64,000 bases of DNA from Rhododendron vialii (GCF_030253575.1 NC_080557.1:1731001-1795000), one strand, 5' to 3'; positions 49,066 to 59,443 are shown, counted from the stretch's first letter. The notes: generated by a model not told the origin, from the sequence alone. Program-made: numbers and translations.

Positions 49066-50304
49066 TCAAACAGGAGATAGAGTTTCCACAAAGGGATAGG
49101 CAAATCCAGTTTCACCATGATAGATTAATTCACCTGGCACCAGATCACCAAGCACATAAAATGTCCGGCGATTCAGATTGTAGGAAATGACCCTTCCTGG
49201 AATCGCCAACACCAGCGAGTAATCTTCTTTCTCCTCGCCCTCCAAAAAACACAGCACAGAATATTTGAAATCGTCTTCTATCTCAGGGAATGCAGATACT
49301 ATGGTTCTAAGATCGACTCTGTACTTTAGAACCCAAGTTACCCACTGGCAGCTTTTGATATCCAACTCTAGGATTACGAGTTTCTTAGCAGGGATTAAAA
49401 GATTCTGTATTAGAATCAGACTGCCACCACATACTCCGATATACTTGAAAGTGTGTTCAGGTAGAATTATAGTCCCTTCAGGGAGTGGCAAAGTTAGCAT
49501 CTTCTCGGTATGGACGTCAAATTTCAGCAGACTAGAACGATAACTCAACCAATAGATTGCTTCACCACAACTACAAGAAAAACTTCGCAGGAAAAAAATC
49601 TCTTTCCAATCGATACTCCCCAAATTGTAGACATCAATGTCGATATTTTTCCAACTACGAGTCTCCGAACTGTAGACATCAATTTCGAAAGATTCTTCTT
49701 CGTAGCGACTGACCACGACAACTTTGTAGTGAGGTGATTTCGAAGGATCAAAAACCAGGTAAGCGCCACGATAAAGGTAAGAAAATCGAGGTGAAAGTCT
49801 AGCTATGGGAAGTATTCTGTAGTTCTGCGTGGTCGGATTACAAACAATGTAGAGCGTCAATATGAAACCATAAGGATTTAAGTAACGAGTATCGAACAAC
49901 ATTAAACCGTTGCAGGAGTGTTGAATGGTAGTTGGGGAGTATTTGCCTTCAAGTCCTTCGAGGAAGCAGAGAGACGGGAGGAGATTCCGGTTGCCACGGA
50001 AGGAGACGGAGGTGAGCCGGAATTGGGTGTAGATATAGAGGCCTGAGATTGAAGGGCTACTAGGGTTTCGGGTGGAGTAGTTGGAGGCAAAAACTGGGTG
50101 GGAGATGAGAGAGAGCCAGTGTTTGGAGACGAACTTGAATCGGATCAGGAGTTTCAATGGCAAAAGTAGTAGGATTTCTGCGAGGAGGTCATCACTGTTG
50201 GCGATTTCTCGGCCCGCCGGCGAGCTTTTCGGCAGAGTGGAACCGGCGACGGCCTTTGCTGCTTTCCCGGACATTTCGGAAGGAGTATCTGAAGAACTGA
50301 TCAC
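49066..50304 (-). CDS. FB11: F-box protein, group C
   Basis: Intact frame of 412 residues; a second Met at residue 11 (MSGKAAKAVAG) is also possible. The F-box is at about 34-75 (NSDDLLAEILLLLPLKLLIRFKFVSKHW), with Leu for Ala at the usual LPAK. The associated domain reads SCNGLMLFDTRY, YIVCNPTTQNYRILP, VFDPSKSPHYKVVVVSRY, EIDVYSSETRSWKNIDIDVYNLG, CGEAIYWLSYRSSLLKFDVHTEKML, YIGVCGGSLILIQN, LELDIKSCQWVTWVLKYRVDL, YSVLCFLEGEEKEDYSLVLAIPGRVISYNL and C-terminal AYPFVETLSPV. The segment after SWKNIDIDV is partly repeated (SIDWKEI). FB13 is its nearest relative. Expected SCF substrate receptor. Confidence 0.92.
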   Translation of the reverse strand: MISSSDTPSEMSGKAAKAVAGSTLPKSSPAGREIANSDDLLAEILLLLPLKLLIRFKFVSKHWLSLISHPVFASNYSTRNPSSPSISGLYIYTQFRLTSVSFRGNRNLLPSLCFLEGLEGKYSPTTIQHSCNGLMLFDTRYLNPYGFILTLYIVCNPTTQNYRILPIARLSPRFSYLYRGAYLVFDPSKSPHYKVVVVSRYEEESFEIDVYSSETRSWKNIDIDVYNLGSIDWKEIFFLRSFSCSCGEAIYWLSYRSSLLKFDVHTEKMLTLPLPEGTIILPEHTFKYIGVCGGSLILIQNLLIPAKKLVILELDIKSCQWVTWVLKYRVDLRTIVSAFPEIEDDFKYSVLCFLEGEEKEDYSLVLAIPGRVISYNLNRRTFYVLGDLVPGELIYHGETGFAYPFVETLSPV

Positions 50305-50544
50305 AGATTCAGAGGGAAAAGGAAAAAGGTGAAATCGAAGGGAGCGTTATCAGAGTTCAGAACCAACGCTCCAATGAAAAAACGTCAGTGATGAACAGGC
50401 CTTAATAAAAGGCTTTACCCTAATTACGCCGACGGCGGACTTCCTATAGAGTTGTAATGCGACCGATTGGACGGCTTGGATTTTATTGCAAGAAAAAGAC
50501 TCCTAAAACGTTTCAAACTCGAGAGGCGAAAAGTTTCAAGAGTG
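50305..50544. other. Upstream DNA of FB11
   Basis: A short region between FB11 and a PIF/Harbinger element. No gene or clear promoter motif was recognised. Confidence 0.35.
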
Positions 50545-50574
50545 GGTATGATAGCCTAATTCAATACTTAAAAC

Positions 50575-50911
50575 TAGGAGTGTGCAAAAAACCGAGTCCC
50601 GACGGACCCGACCCGACCCGAAGGGTTTCGGACGGGGCCGAATATATGGTTCGGTCGGGTACGGGTACACTTTTCTAAAAAAATCAGTTTTCAGTTCGGG
50701 GCTCGGGGTGCTGTTTTTCTTATCCGACCTGACCAAAAGACACAAATTCATATAGTTTACTTCGGTTTTGGTCGGACCCGACCCAACCAAAAAAATCGGT
50801 TACACGGACGGGTATCCCCCTCCTTCGGTTCGGGTCTCAAAAAAGTGATAACCGACTAGTCAGGGTTGGGTCGGGGCCGAACCCGACCCGCCCGACCCGT
50901 GCACACCCCTA
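50575..50911. mobile_element. 337-bp hAT-type MITE nested in the Harbinger element
   Basis: CTTAAAAC flanks it on both sides (50567-50574 and 50912-50919). Ends TAGGAGTGTGCA and, complemented, TAGGGGTGTGCA. The inside is rich in cccgacccg and cggttcgg repeats, as in the well-known plant AGGGGTGTGCA elements. The 8-bp target fits hAT. Confidence 0.85.
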
Positions 50912-51084
50912 CTTAAAACTGAATAGGTTAAGTGAAAATAAAATAAATTGATTTGATAACCACAAAAGAGTCCATTGAACACGCTTAGTGGAAGTAAATA
51001 GTTAAGAGTAGAAAAATAAGTAGGTCCCCCCCACTTATCACTTATCGTTGAACACGTTCGGCGTGAGCCCGACGTGTTCAGCAA

Positions 51085-51772
51085 ATTCCATACAGAGTAC
51101 AAGGAAGGGGAGAATGTTACCAAAATATGCTTGCTATATGTGACTTTGATATGTTGTTTACATGTGTGTGGGCTGGTCGGGAAGGGGTAGCACATGACTC
51201 ATGGGTACTAAGAGAAATTATGAGTGATCCAGCTAACAACTTTCTAATTCTTCCTCTAGGTTAGATGATTGTTTTGAATTATATGCTAATATTTCCTAAC
51301 ATAATTGTTATTCTACTGTGCAGGAAAATACTTTTTATGTGATGCAGCATATACTCATACACGTAGATTTATGGCACCATATCGGAATGTGCGATATTGG
51401 TTAGCTGATTTCCAAAATGGTTGGTGTCCTAGGATTAAAGAAGAGCGATTCAACCTCGCACATGCGAGGTTACAGAATGTGATTGAGCGTGCTTTTGGAG
51501 TTCTGAAGTCTCGTTTTCCAATATCATATCCTTTTGTAGTACAAAGAAATATGGTGATTTCTTGCACAACTATGCACAATTTTATTCGGAGGACTTGCAT
51601 TTCAGATCAATTTCTTGATGAATTTAATGATCCAAATGCTTCTTACGGCAATGCTCAACATCATGTGGATAATTTCGAAGCAAGTGGAGGATCAACCCAA
51701 GCTGATCAGATTTTTATGCACACCTTACGAGAGCAAATTGCAATGCAATTGAATGCTATAAACTACTCTTGA
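51085..51772 (+). pseudogene. PIF/Harbinger (ALP1/HARBI1-like) transposase, C-terminal part, two exons
   Basis: Exon 51085-51259 reads IPYRVQGRGECYQNMLAICD, then FDMLFTCVWAGREGVAHDSW and LREIMSDPANNF. The intron 51260-51323 has GT and TGTGCAG borders and joins in frame to GKYFLCDAAYTHTRRFMAPY. Exon 51324-51772 follows with YWLADFQNGWCPRIKEERFN, NVIERAFGVLKSRFPI and MHNFIRRTC. The three catalytic acids of the DDE fold can be placed at CDFDM, CDAAY and IERAFG. The N-terminal part is absent, so it is probably not active alone. Confidence 0.8.
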
Positions 51773-52114
51773 GTGTTAAATTTGATTTTGCTACTTTAAT
51801 ATTTGATGAAGTTTCAATGATCAACAATATTTAGAATAGTTTTGAGTGTCTTTCTAATATTTTGTATATAATGTTATTATTTTGATAGCGGTATCTTTGT
51901 CTATATATATAATTGATTGTGATTTACTAGTCATGAATGTATGAAGGGTAAATTTGGAAAATTTATGACTTTCAGACTTTAGCTCACTGGACAGATCAAA
52001 CAACTTATTTAATTTAGTGCTTAAAATTCAGTACATATCAAATAGCTTGTTAGCTTTAACAATTCAATATTCAATACTTATTTTTCAATTTTCAATTTTA
52101 TCAAACAGAGGGGC

Positions 52115-52669
52115 TTACTATAAGAACAAGACTCCTATTACAAGAGGAACTCTTGTTCGTATTTGAGGGGTGCACTTCTTCTGTTCTCATATAACCAATA
52201 TACATTTCGTCAAGGAGGCCAGGTACCAGCATTTCGAGCGTATTGGGAGGTCCTCTCAAATCACTGCTTTATTTACTTTCGATCGTCATACCAAATTTGT
52301 GGAGCAATTTTTTTTTTTTTTTCCCAACAACACACATCGCACCTCTTCTGGCGATTGGACATTATACTTGAGTTATCATGTGACAGCGGTCATGTAAAGT
52401 TCAAATTGTATTGCAGGGCATGCTTTCGCAGAGTGAAAATTTAAGCATGAGCTGCCGTTAGGAAGATGAATTGGAATTCATGATTTATATGGCAGCTTTT
52501 GTATGGTAAGATGATAAAATAAATGTACCACTTAGTATATGCAGGTCACCACACAAAACAGGGACTCAAGAAGGAAAGATAGCTGAGTGATATTCCATTA
52601 TAACCTGAGAATTTGTATCCTTCATAAGTTACAAAAGAAAAGCATGGGCTCCAACATGTAGGATATTGT
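52115..52669. repeat. 3' block of FB12
   Basis: Partial copy of the FB8-FB10 3' block (atttgaggggtgcacttctt.tgttctcat, ggcgattggacattatactcgag-like, catgagc.gccgtta, ttgtatggtaagatgataaa). No gene. Confidence 0.5.
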
Positions 52670-53601
52670 TCAAACAGGAAACAGGGTTTCCACAAACGGA
52701 TCAGCATAACTGTTGAATGCGAAATTAACAATTTCGCCTGACGCCAAATCACGAAGAACCTTCCATGTCTTGCACCTCGGAGCATAGGAAACAATTTTCC
52801 CTGGAATGGCTGAAACCAACCTTTTTCATTATCTCCCTCCATTACACAAAGCACCTTAAGTCTATCAAAAGATTTTTTCCTTCCCATCTCAGGGAATTCA
52901 GAAAACAATGGTCTAGGATTGATCCGACACTTCACAATCCAACCACAATAGTTCTTGTCCAGCTCTAGGATTCTGCATTCGAGAGGATAGCATGAACGAA
53001 ACTGAATAAGAATCAAATCGCCACCACATTCTCCAAAATACCGAATATCAGGTTGATGAAGAATCTTGGGCGTTCAAGATACCCAATGGATTGCTATCAC
53101 CTCCCCTGCATTAACGTCGAATCTCAAGGGACCATTCTCGTCAGATACCCAATGGATTGCTCCCATTCCAAAAGACACCATCGCTATAACAACATTTACC
53201 TTCAACGAAAACATAGTCCCAAGATGCATCAATAAGGTCGGGAAGTGGACAGACTAACCAAGACAACCTTGTAGTGAGGCCGTTTGGAAATCCAACCAAT
53301 TGATAATAGTGTGTATTTCTAAGTAGTCGGATTACAAACTATGTATGAAGTAGTTTCATCAAAGTGACGAAACAATAGTGATCCGTTGAAAGAGTGTTCA
53401 TTCGTGGGTTGGAGATTGTGGTGGTCACGAAGGGAGACGGTGTTGGAAATACAAGCCTGAGATTGAAGGGTTAGGTTTTCGGCTGGAGCGGTTGGTCAAG
53501 AATTAGGAGGGGGAGATGAGAGAGAGCCAGTGCTTCAACACAAACTTAAATTGGATTAGGGGTTTCGCCTTCGTTCTTTTGCTAGATGCTTTCCTCATCA
53601 T
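52670..53601 (-). pseudogene. FB12: decayed F-box gene
   Basis: Pieces of the family run in order on the minus strand from an ATG near 53598 (MRKAS): a degraded F-box (LIQFKFVLKHWLSLIS-like, 53520-53570), CNPTT and YIV near 53330, AGEVIA with FDVNAGEVI near 53100, and GDLILIQFRSCYPLECRILELDKNYCGWIVKCRI at 52920-53016. After VLCVMEGDNEK a frame slip occurs. The last codons (ADPFVETLFPV-like) are at 52670-52710. Several frame breaks and internal losses make it about 250 bp shorter than FB9. Confidence 0.8.
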
Positions 53602-54083
53602 GATGCCTTGGCTTGGTGTAGAGGAGAAGTTCTCTTTGGTTTTCAAAAAGCATTTTTCAAAAAATATCCCTTAGATTTTTCTTATTTTCAACATTTCTCT
53701 CCCTATCTCTCTCCACTTATTACCCCTACTATTTTTCAAAAAAAATTTCAAAACCCAATCCAAACAGATCAGAAATTCAAAAAGCCTTTTCATCTTACAG
53801 GGAATGAGGATTTCTTCTCTGCTTTAGGTGGGAAGTGGGAGCAGAATAAAAACAGCGTCGTTTTATGGTTGAATGCAGAATCAAAACAGTTAACAAAAAC
53901 ATGGTTTCAAGCTCTAGAGATATTAAATCAGAAAACATAAAAACAGGTATAAAACAAAGAGAAGAGATCGAGAAGTGGGTTGTGATGAGAAATTCTACAG
54001 TTCAGATTCTTGTGATAATATCCTTCTACTTACAAGAGTTATCAGAGCAACATGTGCAACAAAACACATCACTAGGAAAATAT
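53602..54083. other. DNA between FB12 and FB13
   Basis: 53645-53745 is an inverted copy of the repeat at 46360-46455. 53905-53955 matches the FB11 3' flank (48790-48835). No gene. Confidence 0.5.
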
Positions 54084-54926
54084 TCACAACACTAAGGCGT
54101 CAGTAATAAGTTGAAAAGCTCTAAGATCGACTCGGTAGTTCTCAATCCAATGGATGTTGTCGCCTTCCAACTCTAGGATTCGGCATATCTCAATTGAGAG
54201 TAAATTTGTCTGAACTAAAATCAAACCGCCACCACATTCTCCTAAATAGCTTATATTGTTTTGAGGTAAAAGAGTAGGCCTTTGAGGAAGTGGAAATGTT
54301 AGCATCTTCTCGGCATCGATGTCAAACTTCAACACACTATTGTTACTACTCAACCAATGGATTGCTCCATTCCAAAAGACACCACGACCGCAAGAAGTCT
54401 TTCCCGGGAAAAAAATATTTATCCAATTCCGAGTTCCCAAACTGCGGACATCGATTTCGATATTTTTCCAATTCCTAGTCTCCGAATTGTAGACATCAAT
54501 CTCGAAAGACTGCGTATGGTAGAGACTGACCACGACAACTTTGTAGTGAGGCGATTTCGAAGGATCAAAAGCCAAGTAAGGACCGCGGCGGCGACAAGCC
54601 AATCGAGACGAAAATCCAGTTTTAGGAAGCACTGTGTGTTTGTTCGTGGTCGGATTACAAACAATGTACAATGGTAATAAGTAACCATTACGATCTACGT
54701 AGCGAGTGTGGAACAACAGTAAGCCGTTGCAGGAATGTTGAATCGTGGCTGGGAAGTGTTTACCTTCAAGGCCATCGAGGAAGGAGAGAGACGGGAGGTT
54801 CCGGCGGCCGTGAAGGGAGACGGAGCTGAGTCGGCCGTTGGAGTAGAAATAGAAGCCTGAGATGGAAGGGGTAGGGTTTCGGGTGGATTGGTTGTCAAAA
54901 TATTTGAGGGCGATTTCCTTGCCCAT
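54084..54926 (-). CDS. FB13: F-box-less associated-domain protein (group C), truncated at both ends
   Basis: Open for 280 residues. It begins MGKEIALKYFDNQSTRNPTPSISGFYFYS; the F-box half present in FB11 is gone. The middle is well preserved: SCNGLLLFHTRYVD, YIVCNPTTNKHTVLP, AFDPSKSPHYKVVVVSLY, EIDVYNSETRNWKNIEIDVRSLG, GVFWNGAIHWLSSNNSVLKFDIDAEKML, YLGECGGGLILVQTN and LELEGDNIHWIENYRVDLR. It then stops after FQLITDALVL, without the usual 80-residue C-terminus. A duplicated NWKNI/NWINI phrase matches that in FB11. It cannot bind SKP1 in the normal way; it is a pseudogene or, less likely, a short substrate-binding protein. Confidence 0.6.
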   Translation of the reverse strand: MGKEIALKYFDNQSTRNPTPSISGFYFYSNGRLSSVSLHGRRNLPSLSFLDGLEGKHFPATIQHSCNGLLLFHTRYVDRNGYLLPLYIVCNPTTNKHTVLPKTGFSSRLACRRRGPYLAFDPSKSPHYKVVVVSLYHTQSFEIDVYNSETRNWKNIEIDVRSLGTRNWINIFFPGKTSCGRGVFWNGAIHWLSSNNSVLKFDIDAEKMLTFPLPQRPTLLPQNNISYLGECGGGLILVQTNLLSIEICRILELEGDNIHWIENYRVDLRAFQLITDALVL

Positions 54927-55011
54927 TCGAGTGACTCTAAATATCTGGGATTTTTGCGGGAACTAGTTCTAATTGCAATCTGATTGGAGAACAAGTTTCG
55001 GTACCTAAAAA
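54927..55011. other. Short upstream stretch of FB13
   Basis: No F-box sequence is found here although intact relatives have it in this position. The break lies at about 54900. Confidence 0.5.
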
Positions 55012-55309
55012 CATCTCCAGCCTTGACTCATTTTAAGACTCAAATTTAAAAATGGAGCAAAAATCACAAAAATCTCTCTTCAATTTTTGACCCAAACCCT
55101 TTCCATTTTGGGTTTTACCCATTTTTTTGCCCAAATTTGAAACAACTTTTGCCTTAACCAATTTCTCCAACGGCTAGTTAGAGAGGGAGAGAAAGAGGGA
55201 GATGTGTAAAATTTGGGTTTGATGGTTAGAGATGTGTCAATCCAAAATGGGATTTTACCTAAAATTTGACTCAAATTTAAAAAAAACTATGGGTGAAGGC
55301 TGAAGATGC
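55012..55309. mobile_element. MITE of about 300 bp with AGCATCTCCAGCC-type ends
   Basis: Left end aacatctccagccttgactc and right end, complemented, agcatcttcagccttcaccc. The next bases (agactcaaatttaaaaa against aaatttgagtcaaattt) also pair. This end type is very common in plant MITEs. The target duplication is not clear. Confidence 0.65.
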
Positions 55310-56195
55310 TCGACGTTGCTCCTAATCTTCAATACCTTCAAAAGGAGAATACTATGCTGCGTAAGCGTAAAGTGCTAGCTGAGAAATCTGGGTCTACTTT
55401 GCCTCTTACTGTGGATAATGGATGGTTGAGAAATCTGGGTCTACTTTGCCTCTTACTGTGGATAATGGATGGTTGGGTTTATCGAGGAGTTGGTTGACAA
55501 CTTTTGAAAACATTTTTTTCGCTTTCATTTGTTTTTATAACATGTTGACACAAACATATTTTTCGCTTTCACTTTTTTTTGAGAAAAATTAGAAATTAAT
55601 TTCAGCAAATAGAAAATAAGAAACAGAAAAGTGGCAATGTTACCAAACAGAACCTAAATATTCAACCTATCAAAAAAAAACATATCATCGTTTATTATCA
55701 ATAACTAGTGTTTGCTCGTGCGAATATTAATTATCAAAACACGTCATTGACTTTCATTTTCCCAAATCCAAAACTAACATCCCAATTGCATCCAGTGGCC
55801 GGCCCACATCGATCAACCAACCCACACAACAGTAAATGATGGCATTTGGACAATTTCACAAATGATGATCTTAACCATGAGCTTGCATGTCCAGAAGAGA
55901 GACAAAATTTCAGATCGGAAAGGAAAGTGCTGGAAGTGTATGGGGGCGTTATCACCTCAATGGTCGCAGCAAGTATTCTATTTATCTCAAGAAAATTACC
56001 ACAGATTACGTTGAATTTACTTATGTAGAGGGTTTGTTACAATAAGTTGCGTACAGAGAGGAAAAAATTATCGAAGCCGGGGACGGACAAAGTGTGATTA
56101 GTTTTTTCAAGCGTAAACAAGTTGATTTCCTATGTTTTTCTACACAATTCAAGTGGATGGCAAATTTTTTTATCAAAGATTAAATGTACCGGCTC

Positions 56196-56239
<44 letters not shown>

Positions 56240-56487
56240 CATCGGTGTACAAAAACAATGAATAGTTACTCCCGGCTTTTGGGGACCCATCTTTGCCTTC
56301 AACATACGTTATTTCTTTTTGGATCATCGTCTTCAAAACCACATTGCAAGCAAATAATCTATTCCATATATTCTAAAAGAGTATATAGTTGACTGAAAGT
56401 AAGTAATTTATGCTCTCTCTTTCTCTTATACATTCTTTAACAATATTCCAAGCAAAGAATTTACCTTAATTAATTATCATCTCTTGT
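55310..56487. other. Intergenic DNA before the ankyrin gene
   Basis: A 47-bp unit (gagaaatctgggtctacttt...) is exactly repeated in tandem at 55381-55427 and 55428-55474. A single arm of the 46760 hairpin family is at 55725-55770. A TA run of about 17 repeats is at 56199-56234. ATGs in 55306-55500 open a short frame with no known motif. The promoter of the ankyrin gene should lie in 56240-56541. Confidence 0.5.
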
Positions 56488-56541
56488 ATGTGTAGAGCAT
56501 TGAGCCCGTCTTGTGCAAACTTATTTTTAGAGAGCGAGAGA

Positions 56542-58759
56542 ATGGAGGAATTGCTTTGTGATGCAGCTATGAGAGGGGATCTAGAGTCGCTACACAAAAT
56601 AATTGCGAAGAATAATTACATTCTGGATAAAGTTTTGGTGGGATATTTCAAAGGAAAAAATCCGCTTCACCTAGCCATATCAATAGGGCAAGTGGAATTT
56701 GTTCAAAAACTTCTAGAAATCAAACCACAGCTTGCTGAAGTTGTAGATGCGGAACTAGGTGCGGCCCTTCACATAGCATCCGCTAATGGGGACTTAAAGA
56801 TTGTGGAAGTTTTAGTGAAGCTTAGCCCTGGGATGTGCATGGCTCGTGATCGAGATGGAAATAACCCTCTTCATATCGCTGCAATGAAAGGTAAGGTCGA
56901 CGTATTGAAAAAGTTGGTTAAAACTTGCCCCTGTGCAGCTCAAGTCATTGTAGATGGACGCAACACCATTTTGCACTTGTGTGTAAACTATAATCAGCTT
57001 GGGAGTCTGAAACTATTGCTAGAGATGATTAGAGATCCTGAATTTGTACAATCTAAGGATGCCAATGGCAATACCATATTACACGTAGCTGTTTTCGGAA
57101 AGCAATTTTTGGTACGTCCATATTCATACTTTTTGATTGGTAAATTCTAGGCTATTTTATTTTATTTTATTTTTTTGATAGCTAGGCATCATTACATGCG
57201 TAAAGAACCCAGCGACACATATCGATGAACCTAAAATACAAACATAAGAACAAACAACACTACAACAAAACATAAATAAATCAAGCTAGAGACAATAGTA
57301 CAAGTCAATGATAGCCTAAAGTCAAATTAGAATTGCAAAATCTCATCCCAAAAAAAAAACCCGAACTCCCTAAGTATTGGCGCTGGCAATTTGTCTTTGG
57401 AACACCATCGCCACTACTGCACCACGCTCCCCAATCGATGGATATCCACCACGACTATTAAAAGCTTGAACAACACCTTGGTGATGAAAGATAAATCCAA
57501 AGAGAGGAAAAGAAGGGGAAAATGCAAATAGAGATAGAAAGAGAAGATCCCATGAAAAACCTATGAAATAAACTCGTACATCGGATCAAAAAAAAAAAAA
57601 AAAATCGTAGATCTGAGATTGAAAGAGAAGAGCCCTGACATTGGGAGAGAGGCCTTGGGCTGTTGGCAAATTAATTATTAACGTTATTTAGCTCAGGTTT
57701 TGACTAAAACAATTTTTTAATATACTATTATTTTTTAAAATTTTTTGTTAGTTTTGCTTCGAATTGTACATATTTCTGATTAGTCTTGAGGAGAGAATTT
57801 TAAGAGGTAAAAATTTATCATCAAAAGAAAAAAAAAAAAAAAAACGTTCACTAAGTTAAAATATATACCTTATTGACTTTGTCCTTTTTGTGTGTATCTA
57901 TATCTTCTTTTGATTTTATCTAATCGTGAAACGAGATTTATACATATTTCAGATTATCGATCATGTATTGGCCAGTACTGAAATAGATGTGCATGCATTA
58001 AATGGATCTGGGTGGACGGCGATGGATATTTATTTCTTTGTGCAAAATCGTCCTCATTGGGAAGAAGTGGATCTTCATATCCACAAATTGCTACATTCAG
58101 TTGGGGCTAAGACACAAAAACAGATTTGCGTGGTGTCCACTCCAAGCCAGCAGAAACTACAGCAGATATTAATGGTTGTAGCATCATTGTTTGCGACAAT
58201 GGCATTTCAAGTGGGAGTGAACCCTCCAGGCGGTGTTTGGCAAGACGATTTAAAACATCCACTAGCCAGAAAAGCTATACTTGCTTATAAATATCCGATA
58301 TCATATTCGTGCTTCATGTGTTTCAACATGGTGGGATTCCTTATGTCTTTGGCTTTGATCTTATTGCTCCTAGTGATTGCTGTGCCATCAACAAGAAGTC
58401 CTTGGGGGCTGGTTCTACCTGTGATGTCGTTGTTGACGATCATGACCAAGGCGTTCGCTTATACATATTCCATAATGGTTGTCTCGCCGAAGCATATCAT
58501 GGCCGTAGCCTACAGCATTTTGTTTTCTGTGGTCGTGTGGGCCTGCGTGATGTTACTTTTGTCCGCAATGATCGTGTCCGCCAAGAACCGTGGGAGACTA
58601 ATGCAGGCGCCAAGGATTTTCAGATTATTATCGAGAGATATACGAAGGCGGGGACTTTTTAACAGCGGAGACTTTTTCCGAATGCATGCGGAGACTTTTT
58701 CCGAATGCATGCGGGGACTTTTTCAGAACCGTGGGAGACAAATCATACCCGTTGTTTGA
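56542..58759 (+). CDS. Ankyrin repeat and PGG-domain membrane protein (BDA1/ACD6-like), two exons
   Basis: Exon 1 is 56542-57111, exon 2 57953-58759; the join is in phase (…AVFGKQFL then IIDHVLAST…) and gives 458 residues. The start is set at MEELLCDAAMRGD, as in BDA1-like proteins; an upstream Met at 56488 is in frame. Exon 1 holds about five ankyrin repeats (KNPLHLAISIGQ, GAALHIASANGD, NNPLHIAAMKGK, RNTILHLCVNYNQ, GNTILHVAVFGKQ) and exon 2 one more (GSGWTAMDIY). The PGG domain (VASLFATMAFQVGVNPPGG) and about four membrane segments follow. Relatives act in plasma-membrane or ER-linked defence signalling. The last 40 residues are built from short DNA duplications. It lies next to, but is unrelated to, the F-box array. 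Confidence 0.87.
57112..57952 (+). other. Intron of the ankyrin gene
   Basis: Starts GTACGT and ends ATTTCAG. It is 841 bp long. The section 57160-57640 (ttgatagctaggcatcattac..., gaacaacaccttggtgatgaaagata, aacccgaactccctaag) is of mixed composition and is probably a decayed mobile element; no frame is recognisable. Confidence 0.75.
58650..58740 (+). repeat. 23-bp tandem repeat at the end of the ankyrin gene
   Basis: ggagactttttccgaatgcatgc occurs exactly at 58667-58689 and 58690-58712; partial copies precede (58650) and follow (58713). Because 23 is not a multiple of three, the copies are read as GDFFRMHA, ETFSECMR and GLFQN. The phrase agaaccgtgggagac also occurs twice (58586 and 58726), in the same frame each time. 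Confidence 0.9.
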
Positions 58760-59443
58760 TCATTTTCATGCTCAAATATGTCAAGATGTAAAAACTATCA
58801 TAGGGTAAAAAAAATCTTAAATATTAGTCGTGTACCATAGACACAATTATGTCATCATCCTAATTGGTTTGATTCATTATATAAGTTGTAATCCTGAAAT
58901 TTTGAAGTTGGCTGAAATTTTTGGCTACTTCAAAAATATGATTGTATGCGAGAGTGTCAGAAAAGGCTTGTAATTATCATTTTAAGATTTAACTTATAAA
59001 AGCCAAACTTAATCAGGCGATTGTGATGTCGGTTCAATTACCTCAACGAAGAGGATTTTTATTTATAAAAGTATTGAAACGGCACGACGATATTCACTAG
59101 AAATTCAACAATCAACGAAGAACAAGATACATTGATCAATTCAAAACAACTTGCTTTCCAAATGATTCTCCAACTTCAAAATATCACGAATAGAACAGAT
59201 TACAGTGTGATTATTACTACTATGAACTACTCTTAACTACTTCGAACTAAGTCTAAGCTCAAATTACTGCCTATGGACAAATCAAGCATAGCATAGCTGT
59301 TTGCTTGATGATTTGTCTGGGGGTTTTCCTTCTTTCATTTCTTCTATTTATTAGCAAACATTGAAGATGCACTGCAGAGTGAAATTCTGCCTACGGGAGA
59401 GTCCTCACAGAAAGCTAAGCCAGAGACCTATTCTAGAAATAGT
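58760..59443. other. 3' region of the ankyrin gene and intergenic DNA
   Basis: No gene. It should include the 3' UTR of the ankyrin gene; no other structure was noted. Confidence 0.4.

Larger units (their letters stand above)
50545..52114 (+). mobile_element. PIF/Harbinger element, internally deleted, with a nested MITE
   Basis: The right end is ...attttatcaaacagaggggc at 52114, followed by TTA. The left subterminal sequence (cctaattcaatacttaaaact) is visible at 50553, but the extreme left end is poor and its TTA is not clear. Inside is the C-terminal part of a DDE transposase (51085-51772). The N-terminal DNA-binding part and any second ORF are missing. Confidence 0.65.

Noticed and set aside
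3690-54930. The array as a self-incompatibility S-locus with SLF genes
   Set aside because: A run of F-box genes suggests it, but no T2-RNase signature (such as FTIHGLWP or KHG blocks) was seen on either strand, and the associated domain is of the At5g07610-like type. A search of the extended contig for an S-RNase would decide.
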